Assembly: GCA_028292745.1 (NCBI GenBank)
Contig: JAQGLT010000054.1
Location: 54,511 to 118,510 of the forward strand
Direction of reading: 5' to 3'
Source: Polaromonas sp.
GTDB taxonomy: Bacteria > Pseudomonadota > Gammaproteobacteria > Burkholderiales > Burkholderiaceae_C
Length of the DNA stretch: 64,000 nt
Under the pieces are notes generated by a model that searched no databases, was not told the origin of the DNA, and saw nothing but the letters and a program-made list of their open reading frames with translations. This document shows positions 29,683 through 40,077 of the stretch, piece by piece. Position 1 is the first letter of the stretch. Every line of letters begins with the position of its first letter. A program made the position numbers and the translations under genes.

Positions 29683-29859
29683 ACAGTAGATCCAATGGAC
29701 TAAATAGCGTAAGGCTAAATGTATTTGGCTGTCACGATCGATTAGGACAGTTCAATGAACGCTTGGTTCAGACGTTTGCGTTACCGGCTTGTAAAGCCAG
29801 CAAAAATAAGAAATTTTCGCAGTTCAGTCTGACATTGATTTGGCGATATATTTTCTACA

Positions 29860-29923
29860 CTACTGTTTTAATAGCTGAACGCGCTTATGTGTATTGCGCT
29901 AGAGCCTTGTTTGATGCTTAAAA
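29860..29923 (+). repeat. Two-hairpin repeat, copy 5
   Basis: ctactgttttaatagctgaacgcgcttatgtgtattgcgctagagccttgtttgatgcttaaaac. Confidence 0.82.
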
Positions 29924-30083
29924 CTTGCGGTTGACTTGGTGTTGCGGCTAGCGCAAGACACGGCGGCGGCAAGGAGGCATGCAGTTTGAAGCCCGGCCAT
30001 GAACCAGGCCCCGCCCCAACCCTGTTTCCCGTCAAGCGGTTGAAGCGTTGGCGTTACCTTGCGCGCCTGGGGCTTGGCCGCAA

Positions 30084-30386
30084 TCAAAAATGCCGCGTGG
30101 GCTCAGGAATTTCACGTACTTCCACATCCACCACCTGGCCGGAGGCTGCTTTCGGCGCGCCCTGAGCGGGCCGGCGGTTTGGCCACAAGCCGGGCGCGGG
30201 AGATTGCCGGAACCGCCCAAACGCCACGGCCGCCGGGGATGGGCGACCCGTGATCATCGATTTGAGCAGGCTCAGGGAAAAGAGAATGACCGTCATCAAG
30301 ATCAAACCCACCGCGATCACAGCGGCCGACAGACCTAACACCAGTTTCAAGATAAACCGAAAGATTCGGCTGACAGAAGGAAGCAC
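30084..30386 (-). CDS. Small membrane protein of unknown function
   Basis: MLPSVSRIFRFILKLVLGLSAAVIAVGLILMTVILFSLSLLKSMITGR...; downstream of ftsY on the same strand. Confidence 0.6.
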   Translation of the reverse strand: MLPSVSRIFRFILKLVLGLSAAVIAVGLILMTVILFSLSLLKSMITGRPSPAAVAFGRFRQSPAPGLWPNRRPAQGAPKAASGQVVDVEVREIPEPTRHF

Positions 30387-30460
30387 GTCGGTAATCCTTT
30401 AAACCATGCAGATGGTGTCGATCGGCCTCTTTTCAACCGGTTGGCGCTGGCGGTCATGGC

Positions 30461-31696
30461 TCAGCCGAGCAAGGCCTGGGCAAACTCCCGGGCATTGAAG
30501 GTTTCGAGGTCTTCCAGTTTTTCGCCCACACCGATGAAATACACCGCGACTGGCCGCAGCCCGGGCGATGCCTTGGCCCGTTCGCGTGCCCACAGCGCAA
30601 TGGCTGCCAGCACGCCGCCCTTGGCTGTGCCGTCGAGCTTGGTCACGATCAGGCCGGTCAGCTGCAGCGTGTCGTCGAACGCCTTGACCTGGGCCAGCGC
30701 ATTCTGACCGGTGTTGCCGTCGATCACCAGCAGCACTTCGTGCGGCGCGGTGGCGTCGGCCTTCTGCACCACGCGCTTGATCTTGCGCAGCTCTTCCATC
30801 AGGTGCAACTGCGTCGGCAGGCGCCCTGCGGTATCGACCAGCACCACGTCCCGGCCGCGTGCCTTGCCGGCGGTGACCGCATCGAAGCTGACGGCTGCCG
30901 GGTCACCGTTTTCCTGGCTGACAATCTCGACCGTGTTGCGGTCGGCCCAGATGCTGAGCTGCTCGCGCGCGGCCGCCCGGAAGGTATCGGCCGCGGCCAG
31001 CAGCACCGATGCGCCCTCGTTGGCCAGATGGCGCGTGAGCTTGCCGATGGACGTGGTTTTCCCCGCGCCGTTGACACCGGTCACCATGATCACCGTGGGC
31101 AGGAATTCGCCGATCACCAGCGGCCGTTCCAGCGGCCTGAGCAGCACCGTGATCGACTCGATGAGCGCATTCCTGACCGCGACCGGGTGCGTCATGCCGC
31201 CTTCCTTGACCCGGCGCCTCACGTCGGCCAGCAGATGCTGGGTGGCGCTCACGCCGGTATCGGCCATCAGCAGGGCGGTTTCCAGGTCTTCGTAGAGCTG
31301 CTCGTCGATCCGGCTGCCGGTGAACACGGTGGAAATGCTGGAGCCGGTCTTGCGCAGGCCGTCCTGCAGTTTGCTGAACCAGCGCTGGCGCTCTGGTGCA
31401 ACCACCAGCGCCAGCGCTTGTGGAATGTCGATCGGCGTGACCAGGGCGCTGCCGATCATCGAGCCGCTCCTGCCAATGGCGGCCTTCACCGGCGCGGGAG
31501 TAGGCGTTGCCGCCGGTGAAGCCGCTGCCGCGCTGGGCGCGGAAACTGGTTCCGGCTTGACGACGGCCGGCGGCAGATCGGTCGCGCCGAAGGGGCCGGG
31601 GGCAGCGCCAGCGGCAGGTGCATCCGGCGGCGCTGGCGCATCGGCGGGCACGGTGGGCAGAGGCGCCCGTGATTTTTTTTTGAAGAAACTGAACAT
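30461..31696 (-). CDS. ftsY: Signal recognition particle receptor FtsY
   Basis: VIMVTGVNGAGKTTSIGKLTRHLA; VVLVDTAGRLPTQLHLMEEL; LTGLIVTKLDGTAKGGVLAAI. Confidence 0.97.
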   Translation of the reverse strand: MFSFFKKKSRAPLPTVPADAPAPPDAPAAGAAPGPFGATDLPPAVVKPEPVSAPSAAAASPAATPTPAPVKAAIGRSGSMIGSALVTPIDIPQALALVVAPERQRWFSKLQDGLRKTGSSISTVFTGSRIDEQLYEDLETALLMADTGVSATQHLLADVRRRVKEGGMTHPVAVRNALIESITVLLRPLERPLVIGEFLPTVIMVTGVNGAGKTTSIGKLTRHLANEGASVLLAAADTFRAAAREQLSIWADRNTVEIVSQENGDPAAVSFDAVTAGKARGRDVVLVDTAGRLPTQLHLMEELRKIKRVVQKADATAPHEVLLVIDGNTGQNALAQVKAFDDTLQLTGLIVTKLDGTAKGGVLAAIALWARERAKASPGLRPVAVYFIGVGEKLEDLETFNAREFAQALLG

Positions 31697-31724
31697 TGAT
31701 TAGTCTTGTAGAGTCCACTATTCT

Positions 31725-33221
31725 ATGAAACACCCCAAGCAAAGCTTTATCAGGCCTGGCCTATTCCTTTCTGCGCGCGTGGCGGGCCGTTGTTCTGCCG
31801 TATTGACCGCCTGCCTGCTGGCCCTGGGCACCAGCCAGCAGGCCCTGGCCCAGGCACCCGCCCAGGTCGAGCAGTTTATGCTCGGCAACGGGCTGACGGT
31901 CATCGTCAAGCCCGACCACCGTGCGCCGACCGTGGCCCACATGCTGTGGGTGCGGGTGGGTTCCATGGATGAGGTCGACGGCACCTCGGGGGTGGCCCAT
32001 GTGGTGGAGCACATGATGTTCAAGGGCACGCCGACCGTGAAGGCGGGCGAATTCTCCAGGCGGGTGGCCGCGCTGGGCGGGCAGGAAAATGCCTTCACCA
32101 GCCGCGACAACACCGGCTACTACCAGCAGATTCCGGCCAGCCGGCTCGAAGAGGTCATGCGGCTCGAAGCAGACCGTTTTGCCAACAGCCAGTGGCTGGA
32201 CGAGGAGTTCAAGCGCGAGATCGAGGTGGTCAAGGAGGAAAGGCGGATGCGCACCGAGGAGTCGCCCCGCGCCATGCTGTATGAGCAGGCCAGTGCCGTG
32301 ACCTTCCTGGCATCGCCGTACCGGCGCCCGATCGTGGGCTGGATGAGCGACCTGGAGGCAATGACGCCGGGCGATGTGCGCAGCTTCTACCAGCGCTGGT
32401 ATGTGCCGGCCAATGCCGCGCTGGTGGTGGCCGGCGATGTCGAGCCGGCCCAGGTCAGAAAGCTGGCTGAAAAATACTATGGCCGGATGGCGGCGCGCCC
32501 GGTGCCCGAGCGCAAACCGCGCGCCGAGCCGGTGCAGGCCGGCGTGCGCCGCATCGACCTCAAGGCACCGGCCAGCCAGGCCTATGTGGGCCTGGCATTC
32601 AAGGTGCCCAAGGCGGAGGCCGCCGATATGGCGCCAAATCCCGACGTCCCTTCTTTGTCCGCCGCCGCCAGCCGCGAAGCCCTGGCATTGACGGTGCTCT
32701 CCGCCGTGCTCGACGGCTACAGCGGCGCCCGGCTGGAGCGCGCACTGGTGCAGGGCGAGGGCGGGGCGCGCGTGGCCGACAGCGCGGGCGCGTCGAACGG
32801 TCTTTTCGGCAGGGGCCCCCAGCTGTTCGTGCTCGACGGCGTTCCTGCCGCCGGCAAAACCGCCCAGCAGGTGGCCGATGCCCTGCGCCAGCAGGTCGCG
32901 CTGGTCGCCCGCGAGGGGGTGAGCGAGGCCGAACTCAACCGCGTGAAAACCCAGTGGGTCGCCAGCGAAACCTACAAGCTCGATTCGGTCTTCAGCCAGG
33001 CCCGGGAACTGGGCGCCAACTGGGTGCAGGGCCTGCCGCTGGATGCCAGTGCCCGCCTGATCGCCCAGTTGCGCACCATCAGCGCCAGCGAAGTCCAGGC
33101 CGTGGCCGCCAAGTATTTCGGCGACGACCAGCTGACCGTGTCCACCTTGCTGCCACAGCCGGTAGACCCGAACCGCAAGCCCCGCCCGCCGGCCAGCCCG
33201 CGCAACGGCGAACTGCACTGA
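31725..33221 (+). CDS. M16 family zinc metallopeptidase
   Basis: TSGVAHVVEHMMFKGTPTVKAGEFSRRVAALGGQENAFTSRDNTGY; HxxEH motif HVVEH. Confidence 0.93.
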   Translation: MKHPKQSFIRPGLFLSARVAGRCSAVLTACLLALGTSQQALAQAPAQVEQFMLGNGLTVIVKPDHRAPTVAHMLWVRVGSMDEVDGTSGVAHVVEHMMFKGTPTVKAGEFSRRVAALGGQENAFTSRDNTGYYQQIPASRLEEVMRLEADRFANSQWLDEEFKREIEVVKEERRMRTEESPRAMLYEQASAVTFLASPYRRPIVGWMSDLEAMTPGDVRSFYQRWYVPANAALVVAGDVEPAQVRKLAEKYYGRMAARPVPERKPRAEPVQAGVRRIDLKAPASQAYVGLAFKVPKAEAADMAPNPDVPSLSAAASREALALTVLSAVLDGYSGARLERALVQGEGGARVADSAGASNGLFGRGPQLFVLDGVPAAGKTAQQVADALRQQVALVAREGVSEAELNRVKTQWVASETYKLDSVFSQARELGANWVQGLPLDASARLIAQLRTISASEVQAVAAKYFGDDQLTVSTLLPQPVDPNRKPRPPASPRNGELH

Positions 33222-33251
33222 ATCGCATTGTTGAACCAGATCACTCAAATT

Positions 33252-34607
33252 ATGATTTTTGCTACTAAAAAAATAGCTGCTCGCGCAGCAGTCATATGCG
33301 CTGCAGGTCTTTTTGTTCATGTATATGCGCTGGCGACGATTCCCGTCCAGCACTGGACGCAGGCCAGCGGCGCAAGGGTCTATCTGGTCGAGAGCCCGGC
33401 CGTTGCCATGCTGGACGTGCAACTGGACTTCGATGCCGGCAGCCGGCGCGACCCCCCGGCCCAGGCGGGGCTGGCGAGCATGACGGCGGACATGCTTGAA
33501 AAAGGTGTCGAGGCCAGAAACGGCGCGCCGGCCCTGGATGAAAACGCGCTGGGCGAAGCCTGGGCCGACCTGGGCGCGCAATTTGGCGCCAGCGTCTCCT
33601 CCGACCGCATGAGTTTTTCGCCGCGTTCGCTCACCGATCCCGGTTTGCTCGACAAGGCCGTGGCGCTGGCGGCGCGCCAAATTGCCGAGCCGTCCTTTCC
33701 CGATGCCGTCTGGCAGCGCGAACGCCAGCGGCTGCAGGCCGCGCTCAAGGAGTCGTACACCCGCCCAGGCAGCGTGGTTGGCCGGGCCTACGGGCAGGCG
33801 GTCTATGGCGCGCATCCTTACGGCTACGAAATGACCGAAGCCACGCTGGGCCGCATCAGCGTGGCGGACCTGAAGGATGCGCATGCCGCGGGCGTCGCGG
33901 CCTGCCGCGCTCGCATCAGCCTGGTGGGCGCCGTCACGCGGGCGCAGGCCGACGCCATTGCCGCGCGGCTGTTGGCGCGGCTTCCCCCGGTGCCCTGCGC
34001 CGCCCTGCCGGCGCTGCCGGCCGTGCCCGAGGTGCCCGCGCTGGCGCAGGCCCAGGAAAAAATCATCCCGTTCGACGCCGCCCAGGCGCATGTGCTGATC
34101 GGCCAGCCCGGCTTCAAACGCAGCGACCCCGACTACTTTCCCCTGATTGTGGGCAACTACATTCTGGGCGGCGGCGGTTTTGTCTCGCGCCTGACCCATG
34201 AGGTGCGCGAAAAGCGCGGCCTGACGTACGGCATTTCCAGTTCGTTCTCGCCCGGGTTGCATGCGGGCAGCTTTACCGTCGGGCTGCAGACCCGGCCCGA
34301 CCAGACCGTGCAGGCGGTCCAGCTTGTGCGCCAGGTGGTGAAAGACTTTGTCGCCAGCGGACCGACCGAGGCCGAACTGAAGGCGGCCAAGGACAACCTG
34401 ATTGGCGGCTTTGCGTTGCGCATCGACAGCAACCGCAAGCTTCTGGCGAATCTGGCCGGCATCGCCTGGAACGATCTGCCGCTCGACTACCTCGACACCT
34501 GGACGCAGCAGGTGGGGAAAGTCACGGTTGCCGACATCAGCGCAGCGTTTGCGCGCAAGCTGCAGCCCGACAGAATGGTCACTGTTATTCTCGGAGCCGC
34601 ACCATGA
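33252..34607 (+). CDS. M16 family peptidase homolog without HxxEH motif
   Basis: IPVQHWTQASGARVYLVESPAVAMLDVQLDFDAGSRRDPPAQAGLASMTADML; HxxEH position reads SMTAD. Confidence 0.9.
   Translation: MIFATKKIAARAAVICAAGLFVHVYALATIPVQHWTQASGARVYLVESPAVAMLDVQLDFDAGSRRDPPAQAGLASMTADMLEKGVEARNGAPALDENALGEAWADLGAQFGASVSSDRMSFSPRSLTDPGLLDKAVALAARQIAEPSFPDAVWQRERQRLQAALKESYTRPGSVVGRAYGQAVYGAHPYGYEMTEATLGRISVADLKDAHAAGVAACRARISLVGAVTRAQADAIAARLLARLPPVPCAALPALPAVPEVPALAQAQEKIIPFDAAQAHVLIGQPGFKRSDPDYFPLIVGNYILGGGGFVSRLTHEVREKRGLTYGISSSFSPGLHAGSFTVGLQTRPDQTVQAVQLVRQVVKDFVASGPTEAELKAAKDNLIGGFALRIDSNRKLLANLAGIAWNDLPLDYLDTWTQQVGKVTVADISAAFARKLQPDRMVTVILGAAP
33261..33320 (+). repeat. Two-hairpin repeat, copy 6 (inside M16 signal peptide)
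   Basis: gctactaaaaaaatagctgctcgcgcagcagtcatatgcgctgcaggtctttttgttcat. Confidence 0.78.
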
Positions 34608-35278
34608 AATACACACCCAAACCCATCACTGCAGAACCCGCTGCCAAGCCCTCGATCAAGGCCAATACCGTCAAGCCCAAGGGCACTGCGCATCTCAAGC
34701 CGCCGGGTGAAATCCGCATCATCGGCGGGCAGTACCGGCGCACCAAGCTCACGGTGCCCAACCATCCCGGTCTGCGTCCGACGCCTGACCGCGTGCGCGA
34801 GACCCTGTTCAACTGGCTGGGCCAGGACCTGACCGGCTGGCGCTGCGCCGACGTGTTTGCCGGCACCGGCGTGCTGGGGTTCGAGGCGGCCTCCCGGGGC
34901 GCCCGAGAGGTGCTGCTATGTGAGCAGGACGCGGGGCTGGTGACCCAGCTCAAGGCGGTGCAGGCTCGGCTCAAGGCCGAGGCGGTGCGCATCGAGCGCG
35001 GCGATGGCCTGAGCGCGCTCAAGCGCCTGGAGGCCGCCAGCATGCAGCTGGTGCTCATCGATCCGCCGTTTGATTCCGTCGTGTTCGAGCCGGCGCTGCG
35101 GGCTGCCGCGCAGGCGATCAGTCCGACCGGGCTGGTGTACCTGGAAGCGCCGCGGGCCTGGCAAGACGAGGAACTGCTGCCGCTGGGCCTCAGGATTCAC
35201 CGCAGCGCCAAGGCCGGCGCGGTGCATTTTCATCTGCTGGCCAAGCCCGAAACGCCGCCCGAGCCGCTGCCCGCCTGA
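34604..35278 (+). CDS. rsmD: 16S rRNA (guanine(966)-N(2))-methyltransferase
   Basis: IRIIGGQYRRTKLTVPNHPGLRPTPDRVRETLFNWLGQDL; VLIDPPFD. Confidence 0.95.
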   Translation: MKYTPKPITAEPAAKPSIKANTVKPKGTAHLKPPGEIRIIGGQYRRTKLTVPNHPGLRPTPDRVRETLFNWLGQDLTGWRCADVFAGTGVLGFEAASRGAREVLLCEQDAGLVTQLKAVQARLKAEAVRIERGDGLSALKRLEAASMQLVLIDPPFDSVVFEPALRAAAQAISPTGLVYLEAPRAWQDEELLPLGLRIHRSAKAGAVHFHLLAKPETPPEPLPA

Positions 35279-35358
35279 AGCTGCGCAGCGTCCGTGCAGC
35301 TCCTAGGGTCACGCCAGGGCAGGGCAGCCCGGAAGCGGTGCACGGGCATAATTCAGCC

Positions 35359-36128
<770 letters not shown>

Positions 36129-36159
36129 GCGGGCACGGTTGCGGATGCCCTCGAGCGCC

Positions 36160-36225
36160 GATTTAATGATCGAATTTCCCTCTTGCGCAAGAACAGCGGG
36201 AGAAGTTTGCCATAAAAATGGTAGC
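36160..36225 (-). repeat. Two-hairpin repeat, copy 7
   Basis: GCTACCATTTTTATGGCAAACTTCTCCCGCTGTTCTTGCGCAAGAGGGAAATTCGATCATTAAATCG; ferredoxin/pth convergent gap. Confidence 0.72.
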
Positions 36226-36230
36226 AAAAA

Positions 36231-36884
36231 CTAGTTGAGCTTGGGTTGTGCTACTGCCGCGCCTTCAGTCACTTCAGGGGAAACGGCAGGCCGTGCTGGC
36301 TTGAGCCGGGGTGGCTGGCTGGTGTGAATCATCATGGTGGCTTTTTCCATCTCGCCTTTCAGCAGCGCGGGCACGGCCTTCAGACACCGTTCAATGCAGT
36401 CTTCAATCGCCACGCGATGTTCTGGCGACGGTTTTTTCAAAACCCAGTGGATGACTTCCGATTTGACGCCGGGATGTCCCACGCCCAGCCGCAAGCGCCA
36501 GTAATCAGCCGAGCCCAGTTGCGCATGAATGTCGCGCAACCCATTATGGCCGGCATGGCTGCCACCAAACTTGAGCTTGACCTGCCCGGGAACGATGTCG
36601 AGTTCGTCATGCGCCACCAGGACTTCGGCAGGGGAAACCTTGAAGAACCGGGCCAATGCGGCAACCGATTTTCCTGACAGGTTCATGAACGTCAGCGGCT
36701 TGAGCAGCCAGACCGTCTGGCCATTGACCATGGTGCGGGCTACTTGCCCATGGTAGTTCTTGTCCAGGCTGAGCGGGGCCTTCAACTCGCGGGCCAGGGC
36801 GTCAATCCACCAGAAACCGGCATTGTGCCGCGTGGCTTCGTATTCGGGGCCCGGATTGCCCAGGCCAACAAACAGTTTGATCAT
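36231..36884 (-). CDS. pth: Peptidyl-tRNA hydrolase
   Basis: [45 protein letters not shown]. Confidence 0.97.
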   Translation of the reverse strand: MIKLFVGLGNPGPEYEATRHNAGFWWIDALARELKAPLSLDKNYHGQVARTMVNGQTVWLLKPLTFMNLSGKSVAALARFFKVSPAEVLVAHDELDIVPGQVKLKFGGSHAGHNGLRDIHAQLGSADYWRLRLGVGHPGVKSEVIHWVLKKPSPEHRVAIEDCIERCLKAVPALLKGEMEKATMMIHTSQPPRLKPARPAVSPEVTEGAAVAQPKLN

Positions 36885-36940
36885 GGTGTGTAAAAAAGGA
36901 TGGGAAGGCGGGGCTAGGGTAGCAGAAGCCTGCGCACGTA

Positions 36941-36974
36941 AAAAAGCCCTTGGCCTCGCGAGAGGCCAAGGGCT
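36941..36974 (-). terminator. Rho-independent terminator after rplY (minus strand)
   Basis: agcccttggcctcgcgagaggccaagggct with an A run on the plus strand, i.e. a T run on the minus strand. Confidence 0.82.
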
Positions 36975-37022
36975 GATTCTGGGCATGTACAGCCTTTTCA
37001 GGCCGGTGCCGCAGGCCAGGAA

Positions 37023-37679
37023 TTACTTCTTGGCGGCCGGTTTTGCCGCAGGCTTGCCGCCCTTGGCGCCAGGCTTGGCTTTTGGATCGACAGCCTCAAC
37101 GGGCGCTGCCTCGACTTCTTCAACGATCGGCGTCACCGAGACCATGACCGGATTGACCTGGCCCTTGGCGACAGCTTTCACGCCCTTTGGCAGCATGATG
37201 TCCTTGACGTGCAGCGAACTGCCTTTGGTCAGGGTGCTGAGGTCAACGGCGATGAACTCGGGAATATCGGCGGGGAAGCAGGAAACCGTCATCTCGGTCA
37301 GCACGTGGCTGACCAGGCAGTTTTCGGTCTTGACCGCTGGCGATTCGGCCTCGCCGGTGTAATGCACGGGCACTTTCACCGTCATGCGGGTGCGGGCTTC
37401 AACGCGCTGGAAATCGATGTGCTGGACCTGCTGCTTGTAGGGGTGCATTTGCAGATCGCGCAGCAGAACCTTGTGTTCCTTGCCGCCCAGTTCCATTTCA
37501 AGGATGGCGCCGTGGAAGGCTTCCTTCTTGATGGCGTGCCACAAGGCGTTGTGATCGATTTCGATCAGGACGGGCTCGCCCGTTCCACCATAAACAATAC
37601 CGGGCGTGCGGCCGGTGATGCGGAGACGGCGGCTCGCACCCGTACCCTGCATGGCGCGCTCAAAAGCGACGAATTTCAT
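37023..37679 (-). CDS. rplY: 50S ribosomal protein L25/general stress protein Ctc
   Basis: MKFVAFERAMQGTGASRRLRITGRTPGIVYGG; L25 and TL5 domains. Confidence 0.94.
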   Translation of the reverse strand: MKFVAFERAMQGTGASRRLRITGRTPGIVYGGTGEPVLIEIDHNALWHAIKKEAFHGAILEMELGGKEHKVLLRDLQMHPYKQQVQHIDFQRVEARTRMTVKVPVHYTGEAESPAVKTENCLVSHVLTEMTVSCFPADIPEFIAVDLSTLTKGSSLHVKDIMLPKGVKAVAKGQVNPVMVSVTPIVEEVEAAPVEAVDPKAKPGAKGGKPAAKPAAKK

Positions 37680-37792
37680 AATCTTCTCCAAAACGGGTGG
37701 ACCGCGACCAGTTCACCCTGACTTAAAAAGACTGCCCAGCCGCTAAAAAACTTGATCCAAGTCCGCGCGTGCCGTGCAGCCGGCTTTTTGCT

Positions 37793-38773
37793 TCAGATCA
37801 GCACAGGCTGGTCCTGGTCCGAAAACAAACTCATGACCGACTCTCCCTTGGCGATGCGCTGCATGGTTTCAGCAATCAGCGGCGCCACCGAGAGCTGGCG
37901 GATTTTCTTGCAGTGCAGCGCGCTGGGGCTGAGCGCAATCGTATTGGTGACCACCACTTCATCAAGCGCGTCGCCCTGGGCAATGCGCTCGATGGCAGGG
38001 CCCGAGAAAATCGGGTGGGTGCAGTAGGCATAGACTTTCTTCGCGCCCCGCTCCTTCAGCACTTCGGCGGCCTTGACCAGCGTGCCGGCGGTGTCGATCA
38101 TGTCGTCCATGATCACGCAGTTGCGCCCTTCAATGTCGCCGATCACATGCATCACCTCGGACACATTGGCCTTGGGCCGGCGTTTGTCGATGATGGCCAT
38201 GTCGCAGCCCAGCTGCTTGGCCAGCGCACGGGCGCGCACCACGCCGCCCACGTCGGGCGACACCACCATCAGGTCGTTGTAATTTTTCTGGCGCAGATCG
38301 CCCAGCAGCACCGGCGAGGCATAGATGTTGTCAACCGGAATATCAAAGAACCCCTGGATCTGGTCGGCATGCAAATCCATGGTCAACACACGGGTCACGC
38401 CAACCGCCTGCAGCATGTTGGCCACCACCTTGGCGGTAATTGGCACACGGGCCGAGCGCGGGCGGCGGTCCTGACGGGCGTAGCCGAAATACGGGATCAC
38501 GGCGGCGATCTGGTCGGCCGAGGAGCGCTTGAGCGCATCGACCATAATCAGCAGTTCCATCAGGTTGTCGTTGGTCGGTGCGCAGGTGGACTGCACCACG
38601 AACACATCGCGCGCCCGCACGTTTTGCTGGATTTCAACAGTCACTTCACCGTCTGAAAAACGCCCCACATGGGCCGCGCCCAGTGAGATGCCAAGGTGCT
38701 GGGCAATTTCTGCGGCCATGCTCGGATTGGCATTGCCGGTAAAAACCATGAAGTCGGGATGGTGCATTTGCAT
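37793..38773 (-). CDS. prs: Ribose-phosphate pyrophosphokinase
   Basis: [46 protein letters not shown]. Confidence 0.97.
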   Translation of the reverse strand: MQMHHPDFMVFTGNANPSMAAEIAQHLGISLGAAHVGRFSDGEVTVEIQQNVRARDVFVVQSTCAPTNDNLMELLIMVDALKRSSADQIAAVIPYFGYARQDRRPRSARVPITAKVVANMLQAVGVTRVLTMDLHADQIQGFFDIPVDNIYASPVLLGDLRQKNYNDLMVVSPDVGGVVRARALAKQLGCDMAIIDKRRPKANVSEVMHVIGDIEGRNCVIMDDMIDTAGTLVKAAEVLKERGAKKVYAYCTHPIFSGPAIERIAQGDALDEVVVTNTIALSPSALHCKKIRQLSVAPLIAETMQRIAKGESVMSLFSDQDQPVLI

Positions 38774-38989
38774 GTGGAGCCCAGCTGCTGTCGGGCTTGG
38801 GGTGGATGAATGTTTTTATCGAAGCAATATACGCACGGAAAACACAACACAACACGGACTTGGCAGTGAGGCCGCTGCAGCTATTCCAAAAATACACAGA
38901 CCCGCCATTTGCGGGTCTGCAAGAGCTGAAGATGCACGTATCTGCAGTTCTTTGTCACAACAGACCTGCTCCAGGCAAGTCTGAAAATT

Positions 38990-39066
38990 TGGCAGGGGTG
39001 GAAGGAGTCGAACCTGCGAATGCCGGAATCAAAATCCGGTGCCTTAACCAACTTGGCGACACCCCT
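38990..39066 (-). tRNA. tRNA-Gln (TTG anticodon), CCA encoded
   Basis: AGGGGTGTCGCCAAGTTGGTTAAGGCACCGGATTTTGATTCCGGCATTCGCAGGTTCGACTCCTTCCACCCCTGCCA; cloverleaf, anticodon loop TTTTGAT. Confidence 0.93.
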
Positions 39067-39141
39067 ACACGGGACAATTGTTGTTGCCAACAACCAACCC
39101 ATCAATCGTTGCCTGAAAACCCACTCTCATCAATACCTGGC

Positions 39142-40044
39142 CTACCAGTTCCTCAGAGGGTGCATTTCCAGTGTTCTGCATTTGCGGACTGTCCAGCCGC
39201 CAGGAGGCGCCGGAAAATCATTATCATGCAAAATCTGGGCAAATACAGCACTTCCCGAACCGGTCATGCGCCCATGAAGCTGTTGCGATTTTAACCACTC
39301 AAGTGACTGGCTGATTTGCGGACACAGCTTCTGCGCTACCGGCTGCAAGTCGTTCTGGCCGTATCCAAAAATAAGACCGTCTGTATATGCAGCAAAGCCT
39401 AGCATTGTAGCAGTGTCTGTGTCGCGTTTAAGCGCCGGTGCCGTGAAAATATCCTGGGTTGGCACCCCTGCGGCAGGCTTGACCACCAAAAAGCTCGCCG
39501 CTGGCAGGGTGAGAGGGGTGATTTTTTCACCCACGCCTTCCACCCAGGCATGCCCTCCCGACAGGAAAAAAGGAACATCTGCACCGAGGCAAAGAGCGAT
39601 CGCCTGCAGTTTTTCCGGAGGCAGGCGTACCCCCCAGAGGCGCTGCAGCGCCATCAGGCAACTGGCTGCATCAGATGAGCCTCCCCCCATGCCGGCCTGG
39701 GAAGGAATCTTTTTTTCAAGGCTGATGTGAACGCCCAACGGCGTGCCACAGGCCGCCTGCAAGGCCTGTGCCGCGCGCACCGCCAGATCCTCCGCTGGAA
39801 GAGCCTCAAAATTGTTTCCGGCGGGACTGTCCAGATCGGCGCGGCTGATCTGCCCATCGCTACGCAGTTCAAAATGCAGCGTATCGCACCAGTCAATCAG
39901 CATGAAAACCGACTGCAGCAGGTGATACCCGTCCGGACGCCGCCCGGTGATGTGCAAAAAGAGGTTGAGCTTGGCCGGTGCAGGAACGTCATACAACGCC
40001 CTGCGTGGCCGGGAAGAACTCAACGAATGTGTCATGCGATTCAC
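39142..40044 (-). CDS. ispE: 4-diphosphocytidyl-2-C-methyl-D-erythritol kinase
   Basis: DVPAPAKLNLFLHITGRRPDGYHLLQSVF; KKIPSQAGMGGGSSDAASCL GHMP motif. Confidence 0.96.
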   Translation of the reverse strand: MNRMTHSLSSSRPRRALYDVPAPAKLNLFLHITGRRPDGYHLLQSVFMLIDWCDTLHFELRSDGQISRADLDSPAGNNFEALPAEDLAVRAAQALQAACGTPLGVHISLEKKIPSQAGMGGGSSDAASCLMALQRLWGVRLPPEKLQAIALCLGADVPFFLSGGHAWVEGVGEKITPLTLPAASFLVVKPAAGVPTQDIFTAPALKRDTDTATMLGFAAYTDGLIFGYGQNDLQPVAQKLCPQISQSLEWLKSQQLHGRMTGSGSAVFAQILHDNDFPAPPGGWTVRKCRTLEMHPLRNW

Positions 40045-40077
40045 TTTAACGCGATAAATCAGCCAAGCCAGCGCTGC

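Noticed and set aside
31761-34616. 951-aa minus-strand ORF
   Set aside because: Antisense to two clear M16 peptidase genes; typical GC-rich shadow ORF with no recognisable domain.
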